Shown here one piece after another: positions 24,211 to 31,960 of a stretch of DNA of 56,323 nucleotides. Both the position numbers and the translations under genes were made by a program. Numbering within the stretch: position 1 is the stretch's first letter; the number at the start of each line of letters is the position of its first letter. The notes beneath the pieces were generated by a model. The model did no database searches. It worked only from the letters and a program-made list of their open reading frames with translations, and had not been told where the DNA came from. The stretch is taken from the NCBI RefSeq assembly GCF_003946145.1, contig NZ_RHOC01000012.1, forward strand, positions 1 through 56,323. Reading direction: 5' to 3'. The DNA is from Levilactobacillus huananensis. Its GTDB lineage: Bacteria; Bacillota; Bacilli; Lactobacillales; Lactobacillaceae.

Positions 24211-25158
24211 TTATTTAGTCATCAGACTCATCGTAATCAAACGATACCGCTGATCTTCCCTAATTGTCGTTTTGATTTTATGCTTACCAGACTTCAAACT
24301 AACCTTTAGCCTCCCCTTAATCGTGACCTTTTGAATCTTGGTCACAATCAATTTAGTATTCGGATTCAACAAATATTCATCTTCTCCATTATAGCTAGAG
24401 ATAGGATCCAGGTACGCCCCGTGGTAACCGGCTGGCATATTAATCTTCAGCAAGTCCTCTGACATGAAGTCGGTTCCCACGGTCTTGCTCAACGTGGTCG
24501 AGGCAAATCCCGGATCTTGGTAGACGGCTCCTGGCTTCAACGTCTTCCCACCCAAGGATAGATTGACGATCCAATCCGAAGTTCCCCGGTAAACCGTCAT
24601 CGGTTGCTTAAGCTTAAACGTCTGGAGAGCCGTTCTCAGGTCCTTAACTCGTTGCCGGGTCTTAGCAGTCGTTCGCTTCTTAGGCGCCCGTAGTGCGTTG
24701 TTAATCGCGTCTGAACCCTCACCAGTATAGACCCCAATTACTTTGCGTTGCCGCTTACTGAGAGTTTTCGCCCATTTCAAAGAGTGCCGGTTTAGCTTCT
24801 TCTTCGCCTTTTTTGAAATGGTGATTTTCTGGGTACTATAGGTAACCGCCGCCAGATTAGCCACCCACAGAGGCTGATTACTATCGCCTACCGCAACCTT
24901 GGTATGACCATCGCGATGACTCATAATCGTCAAGGCTGTATTCTTAGGAATCGAGACGGCTTCATCAGTTGTTGCGGACCGGGCAATAACCTCTCGGTCA
25001 GTCACAACTTGAGTGGTTCCAGGCGTTGTCGTTTGCCTGGTCCGATCATTGACCGTGTAGACCGTGGATTGGGCACTGGCTGATTCCATTCCCCAGATAC
25101 CTCCACCCAAGACACCCCCCACCATGGTTAAGGCCATAAAGCGTTGAACTGTATGCAT
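24211..25158 (-). CDS. Secreted ADP-ribosyltransferase (exoenzyme-type, R-S-E fold) with SH3-like segment
   Basis: A 315-residue exported protein. A signal peptide (about 1-29, ending ASA-Q) is followed by a possible bacterial SH3-like segment (about 66-106). The C-terminal domain shows the R-S-E pattern of ADP-ribosylating exoenzymes (VIP2/C3 class): VYTGEGSDAINNAL at 143-156, the NAD-binding Arg191 in VYRGTSDW, DPGFASTTLS at 215-224 (S-T-T in place of the usual S-T-S), and the catalytic E-x-E pair Glu259/Glu261 in NGEDEYLLNPNTK. Such enzymes transfer ADP-ribose from NAD to a target protein. Start at 25158 follows GGAGGAGG. There is no toxin-delivery partner or immunity gene nearby. Activity and target are inference. 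Confidence 0.8.
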   Translation of the reverse strand: MHTVQRFMALTMVGGVLGGGIWGMESASAQSTVYTVNDRTRQTTTPGTTQVVTDREVIARSATTDEAVSIPKNTALTIMSHRDGHTKVAVGDSNQPLWVANLAAVTYSTQKITISKKAKKKLNRHSLKWAKTLSKRQRKVIGVYTGEGSDAINNALRAPKKRTTAKTRQRVKDLRTALQTFKLKQPMTVYRGTSDWIVNLSLGGKTLKPGAVYQDPGFASTTLSKTVGTDFMSEDLLKINMPAGYHGAYLDPISSYNGEDEYLLNPNTKLIVTKIQKVTIKGRLKVSLKSGKHKIKTTIREDQRYRLITMSLMTK

Positions 25159-25324
25159 TTAAAATTCCTCCTCCGAACCCCACTCCCCGCCGTGTTTCAT
25201 TCGCTTGAAGTTAACTTAATTATACCACCACCGGGTTCGGGTTAAATCGTTTAATCCATCATTGAATATTTTCAGCTCTAAGCTTTGTAAAAGTCCTAGC
25301 GGCTAATTTAGGCCACGTTACAAG

Positions 25325-25360
25325 AATGAGGAACTGTACCGATCGGTACAGTTCCTCATT
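25325..25360. repeat. Perfect 36-base palindrome
   Basis: The arms (AATGAGGAACTGTACCGA and its exact complement) meet without a gap. It lies 85 bases beyond the glutamine amidotransferase stop. Neither side has a real T tract, so it is a poor intrinsic terminator, and it may be a protein site or a cruciform or hairpin RNA end. Confidence 0.7.
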
Positions 25361-25444
25361 GATTTGAAGTCACACTATTACCCGTACAAAAAAGCTGGTA
25401 CCGCTTCACACTAAGACCTAAATCACCGTTTTTTGAGTTTTCTG

Positions 25445-26110
25445 CTATTTTGTAATGAAATCCAACATTCTGGCCATAACCAAAAAGTTCTCAGCCGGGA
25501 TCGGAAAATCCGCGACGTCTTGCGCGGTTTGATTAAGAACCGAGCCGTGGACGTAATCACCATCATTGACGACCATCGTGTACACGTTATCTTCCATGAC
25601 CTCGAGATGGAACTGCAGACCAATAACGTTCCCATTGACTAATAATCCCTGATTGTCGATCTGGTCACTCTCAAATAATCGAATCGCACCGGCTGGGAGA
25701 TCGAAACGATCTTGATGCCAGTGAAGAACTGTCAATCTCTCTGGAATACCGGGAATTACCGTTGTTAGGCGCCTAACTGGCGCCCAACCAACTTCCTTCA
25801 CTGGTGCTGGACTGACCTTAGCGCCCATAAGTTTGGCAATCTGTTGCGCGCCAAAACAGGCACCAAAGATAGGCTTATGGGCGGCCATCATCTGTCGCAT
25901 CAATGTCCGTTCTGCAGCGATCCAAGGGGCCGAATCATTGGGACTGATCGGCCCGCCTAAGACAACCAGTAGGTCGGTCTCGTCGAACGTTGGTAGCTTT
26001 CCGTGTTGCGCCGGATGATAGACAAAAACCTTATGTCCCCGGTCGTGAGCCCAGATTCGAATCGCACCAGGACCTTCTTCCGGTGTATGTTGCAAAATAT
26101 TTACGCGCAT
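25445..26110 (-). CDS. Class I glutamine amidotransferase-like protein (GuaA-N type)
   Basis: A 221-residue stand-alone amidotransferase domain. The nucleophile elbow is FGACFGAQQIAKLMGA (catalytic Cys) and the His-x-Glu pair is in LQFHLEVMED. An oxyanion-side VVLGGPISPND segment also fits. Proteins of this kind are annotated as GMP-synthase-like; the ammonia acceptor is unknown, and some hydrolyse gamma-glutamyl compounds. I use the ATG at 26110 (MRVNILQHTPEEG), which matches the family N-terminus and follows GGAGGG at 12 bases. The open frame extends to 26335 without a ribosome site. Confidence 0.85.
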   Translation of the reverse strand: MRVNILQHTPEEGPGAIRIWAHDRGHKVFVYHPAQHGKLPTFDETDLLVVLGGPISPNDSAPWIAAERTLMRQMMAAHKPIFGACFGAQQIAKLMGAKVSPAPVKEVGWAPVRRLTTVIPGIPERLTVLHWHQDRFDLPAGAIRLFESDQIDNQGLLVNGNVIGLQFHLEVMEDNVYTMVVNDGDYVHGSVLNQTAQDVADFPIPAENFLVMARMLDFITK

Positions 26111-26609
26111 GGCTGTCACCATCCCTCCAAATGAATCGAATGGAATTGTATCACTGGGAATCAGACATAGTTCCATATAGGGCCCTGTTTGATTGGTCAC
26201 CCGCTCTACCTCAAACAAGAAAATCAAGTTTCCAGCATAAAGCGCTTGCAAAAAGTAAGCCTTTTGCTTAACGTTAGAGGTGTTGTTATTTCTATAATGA
26301 ACCAATAGGTTACGATTGATTGGATGACTGATCAAAAAAGGGGTGGCTTTATAGACTATCTTCTGTTTTTACGGGGGCATTAACGTTGGTGGTCATCAAC
26401 GCATACCGACGTCTGCCTAATAAAACATACGACTAGCGCCTGCGAGCAGAGTCTCATCACACCACACCAACTTTTCTGGATGTCCACGTTCAAGCGCCAC
26501 TTTAGCCGATCAATTTATAGTAAGATGCTTGGGACACCCTTGTATCGTCAGATCAGTACCCGTAACTTCAATACCACCACGACACTCAAAAATTTTTGGA
26601 GGAATTCTC
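26111..26609. other. Divergent intergenic region with a cre-like element
   Basis: About 500 bases separate the divergent amidotransferase and deformylase-like genes. At 26237-26251 the minus strand reads TTGCAAGCGCTTTAT, one mismatch from the broad CcpA consensus WTGNAANCGNWNNCW. A short dyad CGTTG-N8-CAACG lies near 26384-26401. No gene was recognised. Confidence 0.4.
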
Positions 26610-27020
26610 ATGATTAGAAATTTAGTTCACGATCCAGCTCGATTACAAACACGATCCACTCCCGCTACCGAACTCGATGGTCCCGTCGTTACTGACCTAC
26701 TTGACACCTTGAAAGCCCATAGCGTCAATGGTATCGGTATGGCTGCCAACATGATTGGTGTCAACAAGCGCATTATCGTGATTAACTTGGGAATGATTCC
26801 AATTGCCATGCTCAATCCCCAGATCATCAAGATTTCTGGAGAATTTAAGACCGAAGAAGGTTGCCTGTCACTTAAGGGGACTCGGCCAACAAAGCGCTAT
26901 AAAGCGATTACCGTTCGTTTCTTGGATCAGAACTTCAAGCCTCACGAACAAGTCTTCGCGGGTCTTGTCGCCCAAGCCATTCAACATGAGGTCGATCACT
27001 GTAATGGGATTTTGATCTAG
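26610..27020 (+). CDS. Peptide deformylase-like protein
   Basis: A 136-residue deformylase-family protein, shorter than the housekeeping enzyme (about 185). Motif 2 EGCLS (Cys85) and motif 3 QHEVDH (His126, Glu127, His130) supply the metal ligands. Motif 1 reads GIGMAANMIG: the glutamine that usually follows AAP is Met48 here, a substitution known in the small deformylase-like branch of lactobacilli and clostridia. Whether it deformylates N-terminal formyl-Met is uncertain. Start at 26610 follows TTGGAGGA. An acetyltransferase gene follows 11 bases downstream. Confidence 0.85.
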   Translation: MIRNLVHDPARLQTRSTPATELDGPVVTDLLDTLKAHSVNGIGMAANMIGVNKRIIVINLGMIPIAMLNPQIIKISGEFKTEEGCLSLKGTRPTKRYKAITVRFLDQNFKPHEQVFAGLVAQAIQHEVDHCNGILI

Positions 27021-27031
27021 GAGGCCCTAGT

Positions 27032-27649
27032 ATGACTGAAGAAGAAAAAATGTTGGCTGGCAAGCTTTACGACCCAACCGATGCCAAACTAACCGCGCGA
27101 CTCCACTATGCGCACCATCTTTCCCAGGAATACAGCCAAACCTTCGATGACGAAACCGATAAACGGGAAACCATCTTGGAAAAGTTGCTCCCCAACCGAA
27201 AACCTGGCATGTATTTGCAAGGACCAATCTTCTTTGACTATGGCTGTTACACGACCTTTGGCGAGAATTTCTATGCTAACGCCAATTTCACAGTGCTAGA
27301 CTGTGGCCCCGTCACTATCGGCAATAGCTGCTGGTTCGGTCCCAACGTCACACTGGTCACCCCGATGCATCCCCTCCGCTACCAGGATCGCAACGCGCGG
27401 TATCGCGCAGACGGTAGCAAGTACAACCTCGAATACGATCGCCCAATTACCATTGGTGACAACTGCTGGTTCGGCAGTAACGTCACCGTTATTGGTGGCG
27501 TTACTATCGGGAACGGTTGTGTCATCGGCGCCGGTAGTGTCGTTACTCGGGATATTCCTGACAATTCACTCGCTGTCGGGAATCCTTGTCACGTCTTGCG
27601 GACCATCACCGAGGAAGATGCCAGTGAGCTCCAGGCTGAACTATACTAG
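27032..27649 (+). CDS. Sugar O-acetyltransferase (maltose/galactoside acetyltransferase type)
   Basis: A 205-residue left-handed beta-helix acetyltransferase. The N-terminal Mac domain (MTEEEKMLAGKLYDPTDAKL) is followed by hexapeptide repeats (VTIGNSCWFGPNV, ITIGDNCWFGSNVTVIGGVTIGNGCVIGAGSVV). The catalytic His is expected in VTPMHPL (about residue 112). Such enzymes acetylate maltose, galactosides or other sugars using acetyl-CoA. It lies 11 bases after the deformylase-like gene, an operon of unclear logic. The ATG follows CTAGGAGG. Confidence 0.93.
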   Translation: MTEEEKMLAGKLYDPTDAKLTARLHYAHHLSQEYSQTFDDETDKRETILEKLLPNRKPGMYLQGPIFFDYGCYTTFGENFYANANFTVLDCGPVTIGNSCWFGPNVTLVTPMHPLRYQDRNARYRADGSKYNLEYDRPITIGDNCWFGSNVTVIGGVTIGNGCVIGAGSVVTRDIPDNSLAVGNPCHVLRTITEEDASELQAELY

Positions 27650-27680
27650 TTCATCTAAACATTAGAAGTATGCTTTAAAG

Positions 27681-27709
27681 AGGCCTTGCCAACGTGCAAA
27701 GCCTTTTTA
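27681..27709 (+). terminator. Terminator of the deformylase-like/acetyltransferase operon
   Basis: A nine-pair stem with one mismatch (AGGCCTTGC against GCAAAGCCT) is followed by TTTTTAT. Confidence 0.8.
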
Positions 27710-27741
27710 TTACCCACAAATTTTTATCGCTGTCACGGCTT

Positions 27742-28107
27742 TCAGTGTTGCGACCACAGCCAATAGCCGTCCCAAACGATCAATCCGAGATCTAGCAACA
27801 TCAAAATTGCCCAGAGCCATAAAAAATCCGCCATCAAAGGTGAACGCTGGGTCTGCCACAGGTCGATGGCCATCCCAATCACGACGCAACTATTGATGAC
27901 CAACCCCCATTTTTTGGCTAGACGATGCTTAGCTAATGCGGTACCCCCGATCACGACCAAGATACCGGCGACAAGCCACAGGTCTCGCGGCCGCCACGTC
28001 AACTCCAGATCAAGCGCCGTTGTGGTTGGTATCATCGACATCAACCATAGAAAGTACAGACTCGTGAGCGCACTCAACATTGGGACATATCGATAAATCT
28101 TCTGCAT
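27742..28107 (-). CDS. Small integral membrane protein of unknown function
   Basis: A 121-residue protein with about four hydrophobic helices (near 9-27, 40-57, 67-83 and 95-113) and the repeat-like WRPRDLWLVAG and LWLWAILMLLDLGLIVWDGYWLW. I do not recognise the family. Start at 28107 (MQKIYRYVPML) follows GAGAGGTGAGAG; the longer frame to 28182 does not have a ribosome site. It stands between the acetyltransferase terminator and trx, with no evident partner. Confidence 0.7.
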   Translation of the reverse strand: MQKIYRYVPMLSALTSLYFLWLMSMIPTTTALDLELTWRPRDLWLVAGILVVIGGTALAKHRLAKKWGLVINSCVVIGMAIDLWQTQRSPLMADFLWLWAILMLLDLGLIVWDGYWLWSQH

Positions 28108-28234
28108 GGCTCTCACCTCTCGTTTTACTGTCACCCGTACTGTAAGACGGTCAGAACTGAAAGGTAAACAAAAACAGCTCAACTTACCCCCAATGGTAAT
28201 TTGAACCGCTTTACTGTCGTCATATTGTTTGTTT

Positions 28235-28555
28235 TTAAACCAAAGCTTCTCTCAATGCCGCTTCAAACAGGGGCTTTGGCCGGGCACCGACCAGCCGATT
28301 AATAACCTGGCCATCCTTCTTGATTAAGAATGTTGGAATTCCCTGAACCTGGAACTGACTGGCAACCTGCTTATCGTGGTCAATGTTGATCGACGTAAAC
28401 GTCACCTTGTCCTTAAAATCTTCACTCTCGGAAAGCTTCTGCAAGATTGGATCCATCATCTTACAAGGCGGACACCAGTCGGCCCGAAAATCGACTACCG
28501 TGACACCCGTACTCGTTTCTTTTTCAAAGTCCTGATCGTGAATTTCTTTAATCAT
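28235..28555 (-). CDS. trxA: Thioredoxin with WCPPC active site
   Basis: A 106-residue cytoplasmic thiol-disulfide reductase. The active site is DWCPPC (Cys28, Cys31): Pro replaces the Gly of classical WCGPC, which changes redox potential. The cis-Pro loop GIPTF and the C-terminal GARPKPLFE segment are intact. Start at 28555 (MIKEIHDQDF) is spaced properly from GAGGAG, better than the ATG at 28561. Its promoter at 28669-28697 carries a CsoR/CstR-type palindrome in the spacer, so regulation by copper or by persulfide/reactive sulfur is likely (inference). Confidence 0.92.
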   Translation of the reverse strand: MIKEIHDQDFEKETSTGVTVVDFRADWCPPCKMMDPILQKLSESEDFKDKVTFTSINIDHDKQVASQFQVQGIPTFLIKKDGQVINRLVGARPKPLFEAALREALV

Positions 28556-28636
28556 GGTCATTCTCCTCTAGCTTCCCAATTGGGATTGATTGGGCCACCA
28601 CGCCTCGGCTAAGAGCACGCGTTCTAGTGAACGCCG

Positions 28637-28668
28637 TAAAACATCAAATGGTAGCCTTTGATGTTTTA
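28637..28668 (-). terminator. Hairpin between tannase gene and trx
   Basis: A perfect 12-pair stem (TAAAACATCAAA against TTTGATGTTTTA) with an 8-base loop. It could end the tannase transcript (42 bases past its stop), or it could lie at the very 5' end of the trx messenger, since the trx -10 box abuts it. Confidence 0.6.
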
Positions 28669-28697
28669 AATATACCCCGTTGGGTATAATAAAGCAA
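28669..28697 (-). promoter_or_regulatory. trx promoter with CsoR/CstR-like operator in the spacer
   Basis: Minus-strand TTGCTT (28692-28697) and TATATT (28669-28674) are 17 bases apart. The spacer holds the perfect palindrome TATACCC-N4-GGGTATA (28671-28688). ATACCC-N4-GGGTAT with a CG-rich centre is the operator type bound by CsoR-family repressors (Cu(I) sensor CsoR, persulfide sensor CstR). No such regulator gene lies in the window. Confidence 0.7.
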
Positions 28698-28708
28698 CTT
28701 CTTTGCCT

Positions 28709-30103
28709 TTACTGACAAATTCGATCGATCCAATCAAAAAGTTCTGGTAGGTCGTAATCCCCGTCGTGTGGCCGCCCCCAAGGAAATGCCAAGTCGACAT
28801 CGCGTCCTTGATTTTTAAGTAACGTCGCCAGAATGAAGGGAATGGCAAACGAGGTGTCGCGATCAGCTGCCCCGTGACGAATCCGCCAGTATTGGGCAAC
28901 CTGACTTTGGTTTGTGCCCAAATAACTCACTGGATTGATGGCAGTCACAAGATCCGGATCCGCCTGTTGTGCTGGAACGTTACTGCGTTTTTGAGCAAAT
29001 GACGTGAAGTGTCTGGCTGCCAGTAGTCGATTTCCAAACAGTTGGGTCTCCGCACTGCTGAGATCCAAAGTATCAAATGCTGGGACCGCCTTCATACGTG
29101 TAAGCCCCCTGAGGTATTGTGCCCAATCTAACCGCGTCACGTGTCCCGCCTGAATCGTAAGTCCACGTTGGCCAGCCACATCTCCTCCAGCATCTAATAC
29201 CTGCTGGGCCGACCATTTAAGTTCATTAACAATCGCCTGTTGAAAGGGCCCTTGTCCCTGATCATCTAGCGTCAAAGGGGCCTCCTGGTCATTTCGTAAA
29301 TGAAGTGAATTGACATAGGTCGGAAAGGCCGCCTTTAACTGCGTCGACAATGCCTGTTCTTTGGCGGAAAGCTTGCCAGCTATCGGCTCAACTTGCAGCT
29401 GATTTCCTACCCGGGAGAACTGCTGATTATGCCAGGTATTCAGTCCGTTGAACTGCCACTCATAGGCGGCATCGGCATGTTCTAAATTATGAATCGGGCA
29501 GTAGGCCGAAACGGCAAATATATCGTCGGTCGCCGGAGCCGCGCCCAACTCTGTCAATCGCATGGTAAAAAAGTCGGCATTGCCACTGGCCCCCGCCAAT
29601 GCTGATGCGGCACCACCCGCACTCGTTCCGTTTGTGATAATCCTTTCAGTATCGCCGGGGATCCAGCCAGCATTGAACTTGACATAGCGAATGGCCGCCT
29701 TTAAATCAACGATAAAGGCTGGCGCTTTGCCAACGAATTCACCCCCATTCTGCGTCGTTCGGCCCCGAACACCAGCTGAAACCACAACGTATCCTCGCGC
29801 CAATGCTTGTAGAATTGTCGCTCCGCGGCTATATGGCGCCGGGTTACCTGGGTAATCGCGAGGACCAGGTAGATACCCCCCAATGGTATTGGGCATAAAG
29901 ATTGGCGCCGTGACTCGGCTGTAACGGTTAACCTTTCCCTGATTAAAATAAGGTTCCGGAACAAAAACATTGAGTTGCTGCTCCTCGGCGACAGGCATCA
30001 TCAGATAGTCCAGATCTAAAAATGCCCGGTATGTGATCCGCTTGCCATTCACAACCACCGTTTGGCGTTCAAATTTCTTTTCGTTAAACCGTAAGGGTAC
30101 CAT
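28709..30103 (-). CDS. tanB: Tannase (tannin acylhydrolase), subtype B
   Basis: This alpha/beta hydrolase of 464 residues cuts galloyl esters of tannins to release gallate. It matches the remembered Lactobacillus plantarum tannase closely over its length: PIFMPNTIGGYLPGP, RGYVVVSAGVRGRTT, APAATDDIFAVSAYCPIHNLEHAD. The catalytic triad is Ser161 (TNGTSAGG), Asp414 (RHGAADRD) and His446 (GRPHDGDYD), the same relative spacing as in that enzyme. There is no signal peptide, so it is intracellular. I start at the ATG 30103, correctly spaced from GGAGGA; a GTG at 30109 is too close. An amino-acid-type permease is divergently transcribed. Confidence 0.94.
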   Translation of the reverse strand: MVPLRFNEKKFERQTVVVNGKRITYRAFLDLDYLMMPVAEEQQLNVFVPEPYFNQGKVNRYSRVTAPIFMPNTIGGYLPGPRDYPGNPAPYSRGATILQALARGYVVVSAGVRGRTTQNGGEFVGKAPAFIVDLKAAIRYVKFNAGWIPGDTERIITNGTSAGGAASALAGASGNADFFTMRLTELGAAPATDDIFAVSAYCPIHNLEHADAAYEWQFNGLNTWHNQQFSRVGNQLQVEPIAGKLSAKEQALSTQLKAAFPTYVNSLHLRNDQEAPLTLDDQGQGPFQQAIVNELKWSAQQVLDAGGDVAGQRGLTIQAGHVTRLDWAQYLRGLTRMKAVPAFDTLDLSSAETQLFGNRLLAARHFTSFAQKRSNVPAQQADPDLVTAINPVSYLGTNQSQVAQYWRIRHGAADRDTSFAIPFILATLLKNQGRDVDLAFPWGRPHDGDYDLPELFDWIDRICQ

Positions 30104-30179
30104 TGCCACTCCTCCATTCCATACATGTTTACCCTAACCATAATAGAAATAATGGGCTAGGGCAATCAATTTGGCGAGG

Positions 30180-30206
30180 CAACATCACCCAACGTTAGTG
30201 ATGTTG
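30180..30206. promoter_or_regulatory. Perfect inverted repeat between tannase and permease genes
   Basis: CAACATCAC and GTGATGTTG are separated by 9 bases, giving a 27-base dyad. It lies 76 bases ahead of the tannase start, between divergent promoters, where a transcription-factor operator is expected and a terminator is not. Confidence 0.55.
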
Positions 30207-30258
30207 GCCATGAATGGATCGCCCCCTAGCCGTTTGTGAATTTTCAGAGTCGTTTTCG

Positions 30259-30287
30259 TTGTTGCAAACGCTATCATTAAGTAGAAT
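30259..30287 (+). promoter_or_regulatory. APC permease promoter overlapped by a CcpA cre site
   Basis: TTGTTG (30259-30264) and TAGAAT (30282-30287) are spaced 17 bases. TTGCAAACGCTATCA at 30262-30276 fits the broad cre consensus WTGNAANCGNWNNCW at every position and overlaps the -35 box, which predicts CcpA repression on preferred sugars. Confidence 0.65.
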
Positions 30288-30344
30288 GAGTCTGATAATT
30301 TCACAAGTCGTCGCAAATCTGTTTCACGAAAGCGAGTCATACCC

Positions 30345-31790
30345 ATGCAGAATTTAACCCGCCACATTTCATTTCCCCGCCTCCTGATCCTGGGCGCCTC
30401 AAGTGTCATCGGAAGTAGCTGGATTTATACCAATGGGATCTTCTTCTCTAAGTACGGTGCCGGAGGCGAAATCTTTGGCTTCGTTCTGGCCATGGCAATC
30501 ACCGTCCTGGCCTCGCTAGCCTTCGCAGAACTCTCCTCAATCTTTCCAAGAAGTGGCGGCCCCGTTGTTTACAGTTACCTGGCCTTTGGCAAACGCTGGG
30601 GCTTTGCCACCGGTTGGGCGATTCTCGGTGCCTATCTGAGTGCCCTGTCATTTTACGTCACCGCTAGTAGCATGCTCTTGGCCACTATTTGGCCCCAAAT
30701 CAGCCATGGACCAGGCTACACGATTGCAGGCGCCCACGTTTCACTCATGGAACTCGCAATTGGAGTGGCTTTCACCCTCTTTATCTTTGCGCTTAATATC
30801 CGTGGAACCCGCCTCACTGCCGGCGTCCAAGCCGTATTGTTTGGCGGCCTTGTTATCTTAGGTGGCGCCCTCATCGTAACCGGCTTCTCTCAAGGAAGTC
30901 CGAAAAACTTCTGGCCGGCTTTCTCCACGGGTAGTGATCCCCTGTTGAATATCGTCCGGTTCGTGTTGCCCGCCATGACCTTCTTAACCGGTTGGGAGGT
31001 CGTCACCATTCTCGCCGAGGAAGCCGACATGCCGCCAGCCAAAATTGGAAAGGCTGTCGTTGGGGCCATTGTTCTTGCCGCCAGCTACTACATCATCGTG
31101 CTCCTCGCCAGTGCCTGGGTTTATCCTTGGCAAAAGACAGCGACCTTTGATATGGGGTCAATTACTGCCTTTACGAAGGCCGGCTTCCCGCTGCTGGGTC
31201 AAGCCGCCTTCCTCATTGCCTTTCTAGGACTCTTTACCAGCTTCATTGGTCTTTTTACCGCGGCTCCCCGACTAATCTTGTCACTAGCTCGCGCTGGCCT
31301 CTTGCCACCACGGTTTGCAAGCTTGAGCGAAAAACGTGGAACACCTGTCAACGCCACAATTCTCGTGCTCCTCTTTGCCATCGGCTTTGGTTGGCTCGGC
31401 AAGGGGGCCATGACCTACTTTCTCGACCTCGGCGGCTTCTTCGTGGCTATGGCTTGGGCCATCACGGCAATGTCGCTATGGCGTATCCGTCGCGACTATC
31501 CGGACCTCAACGGCGGCTTTCGTCTGCGCCGCTTGTGGCCTAGCATGCTCGGTGGCTTCCTCGCAGTAGTCATTGCCATTGGCACGCTGTATCCCAAGTC
31601 GCCGGTCGCTCTGGCCTGGCCAACGGAATACATCATGTTAGCCGTCTGGATCGGCCTTGGCTTACTTTTCTATTGGTTAGGTCGATCGGAACATCAAGAC
31701 AATGATACTGCCTTACATCACTTGTTGGGCGACAAGGAATATCAGCGCTTGGCAGCGGTTAAGCGACAAGATAAGAAGAAAAACGCCTGA
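30345..31790 (+). CDS. APC family permease (amino acid/polyamine/organocation)
   Basis: A 481-residue protein with about 12 helices. The N-terminal helix 1 break (LGASSVIGSSWIYTNG) and helix 2-3 (AFAELSSIFPRSGGPVVYSYLAFGKRWGF) are typical of the APC superfamily. The substrate is probably an amino acid or amine. It is divergent from tannase, and catabolite control by the cre site in the promoter is likely. The ribosome site is weak (AAAGCGAG). Codon use is particularly C- and G-rich, unlike the AT-rich flanks. No gallate decarboxylase is adjacent, so a direct part in tannin metabolism is not shown. Confidence 0.88.
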   Translation: MQNLTRHISFPRLLILGASSVIGSSWIYTNGIFFSKYGAGGEIFGFVLAMAITVLASLAFAELSSIFPRSGGPVVYSYLAFGKRWGFATGWAILGAYLSALSFYVTASSMLLATIWPQISHGPGYTIAGAHVSLMELAIGVAFTLFIFALNIRGTRLTAGVQAVLFGGLVILGGALIVTGFSQGSPKNFWPAFSTGSDPLLNIVRFVLPAMTFLTGWEVVTILAEEADMPPAKIGKAVVGAIVLAASYYIIVLLASAWVYPWQKTATFDMGSITAFTKAGFPLLGQAAFLIAFLGLFTSFIGLFTAAPRLILSLARAGLLPPRFASLSEKRGTPVNATILVLLFAIGFGWLGKGAMTYFLDLGGFFVAMAWAITAMSLWRIRRDYPDLNGGFRLRRLWPSMLGGFLAVVIAIGTLYPKSPVALAWPTEYIMLAVWIGLGLLFYWLGRSEHQDNDTALHHLLGDKEYQRLAAVKRQDKKKNA

Positions 31791-31856
31791 CTTTATCCAG
31801 ACCTATAAATTATTAATTCCAACCCTATAAACTAAAAATTTTGATAAACGACGCAG

Positions 31857-31904
31857 AAACGGTAGCCGCTATCTGATGATTGTCAGATAATGACTACCGT
31901 TTTG
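31857..31904 (+). terminator. Bidirectional terminator between APC permease and restriction gene
   Basis: Outer stem AAACGGTAG/CTACCGTTT and inner stem TATCTGA/TCAGATA form a long interrupted hairpin ending in TTTT, between convergent genes. Confidence 0.8.
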
Positions 31905-31960
31905 GTGCGGAAGACGTTAAAAACGACTAAACCCTGGCAGCCGTAGGTAAACCATTGACG

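Noticed and set aside
25390-25405. GGTACCGC resembling the T-box core on the plus strand
   Set aside because: The full AGGGTGGNACCGCG core is absent, there is no specifier stem or terminator pair, and the downstream gene is on the other strand.
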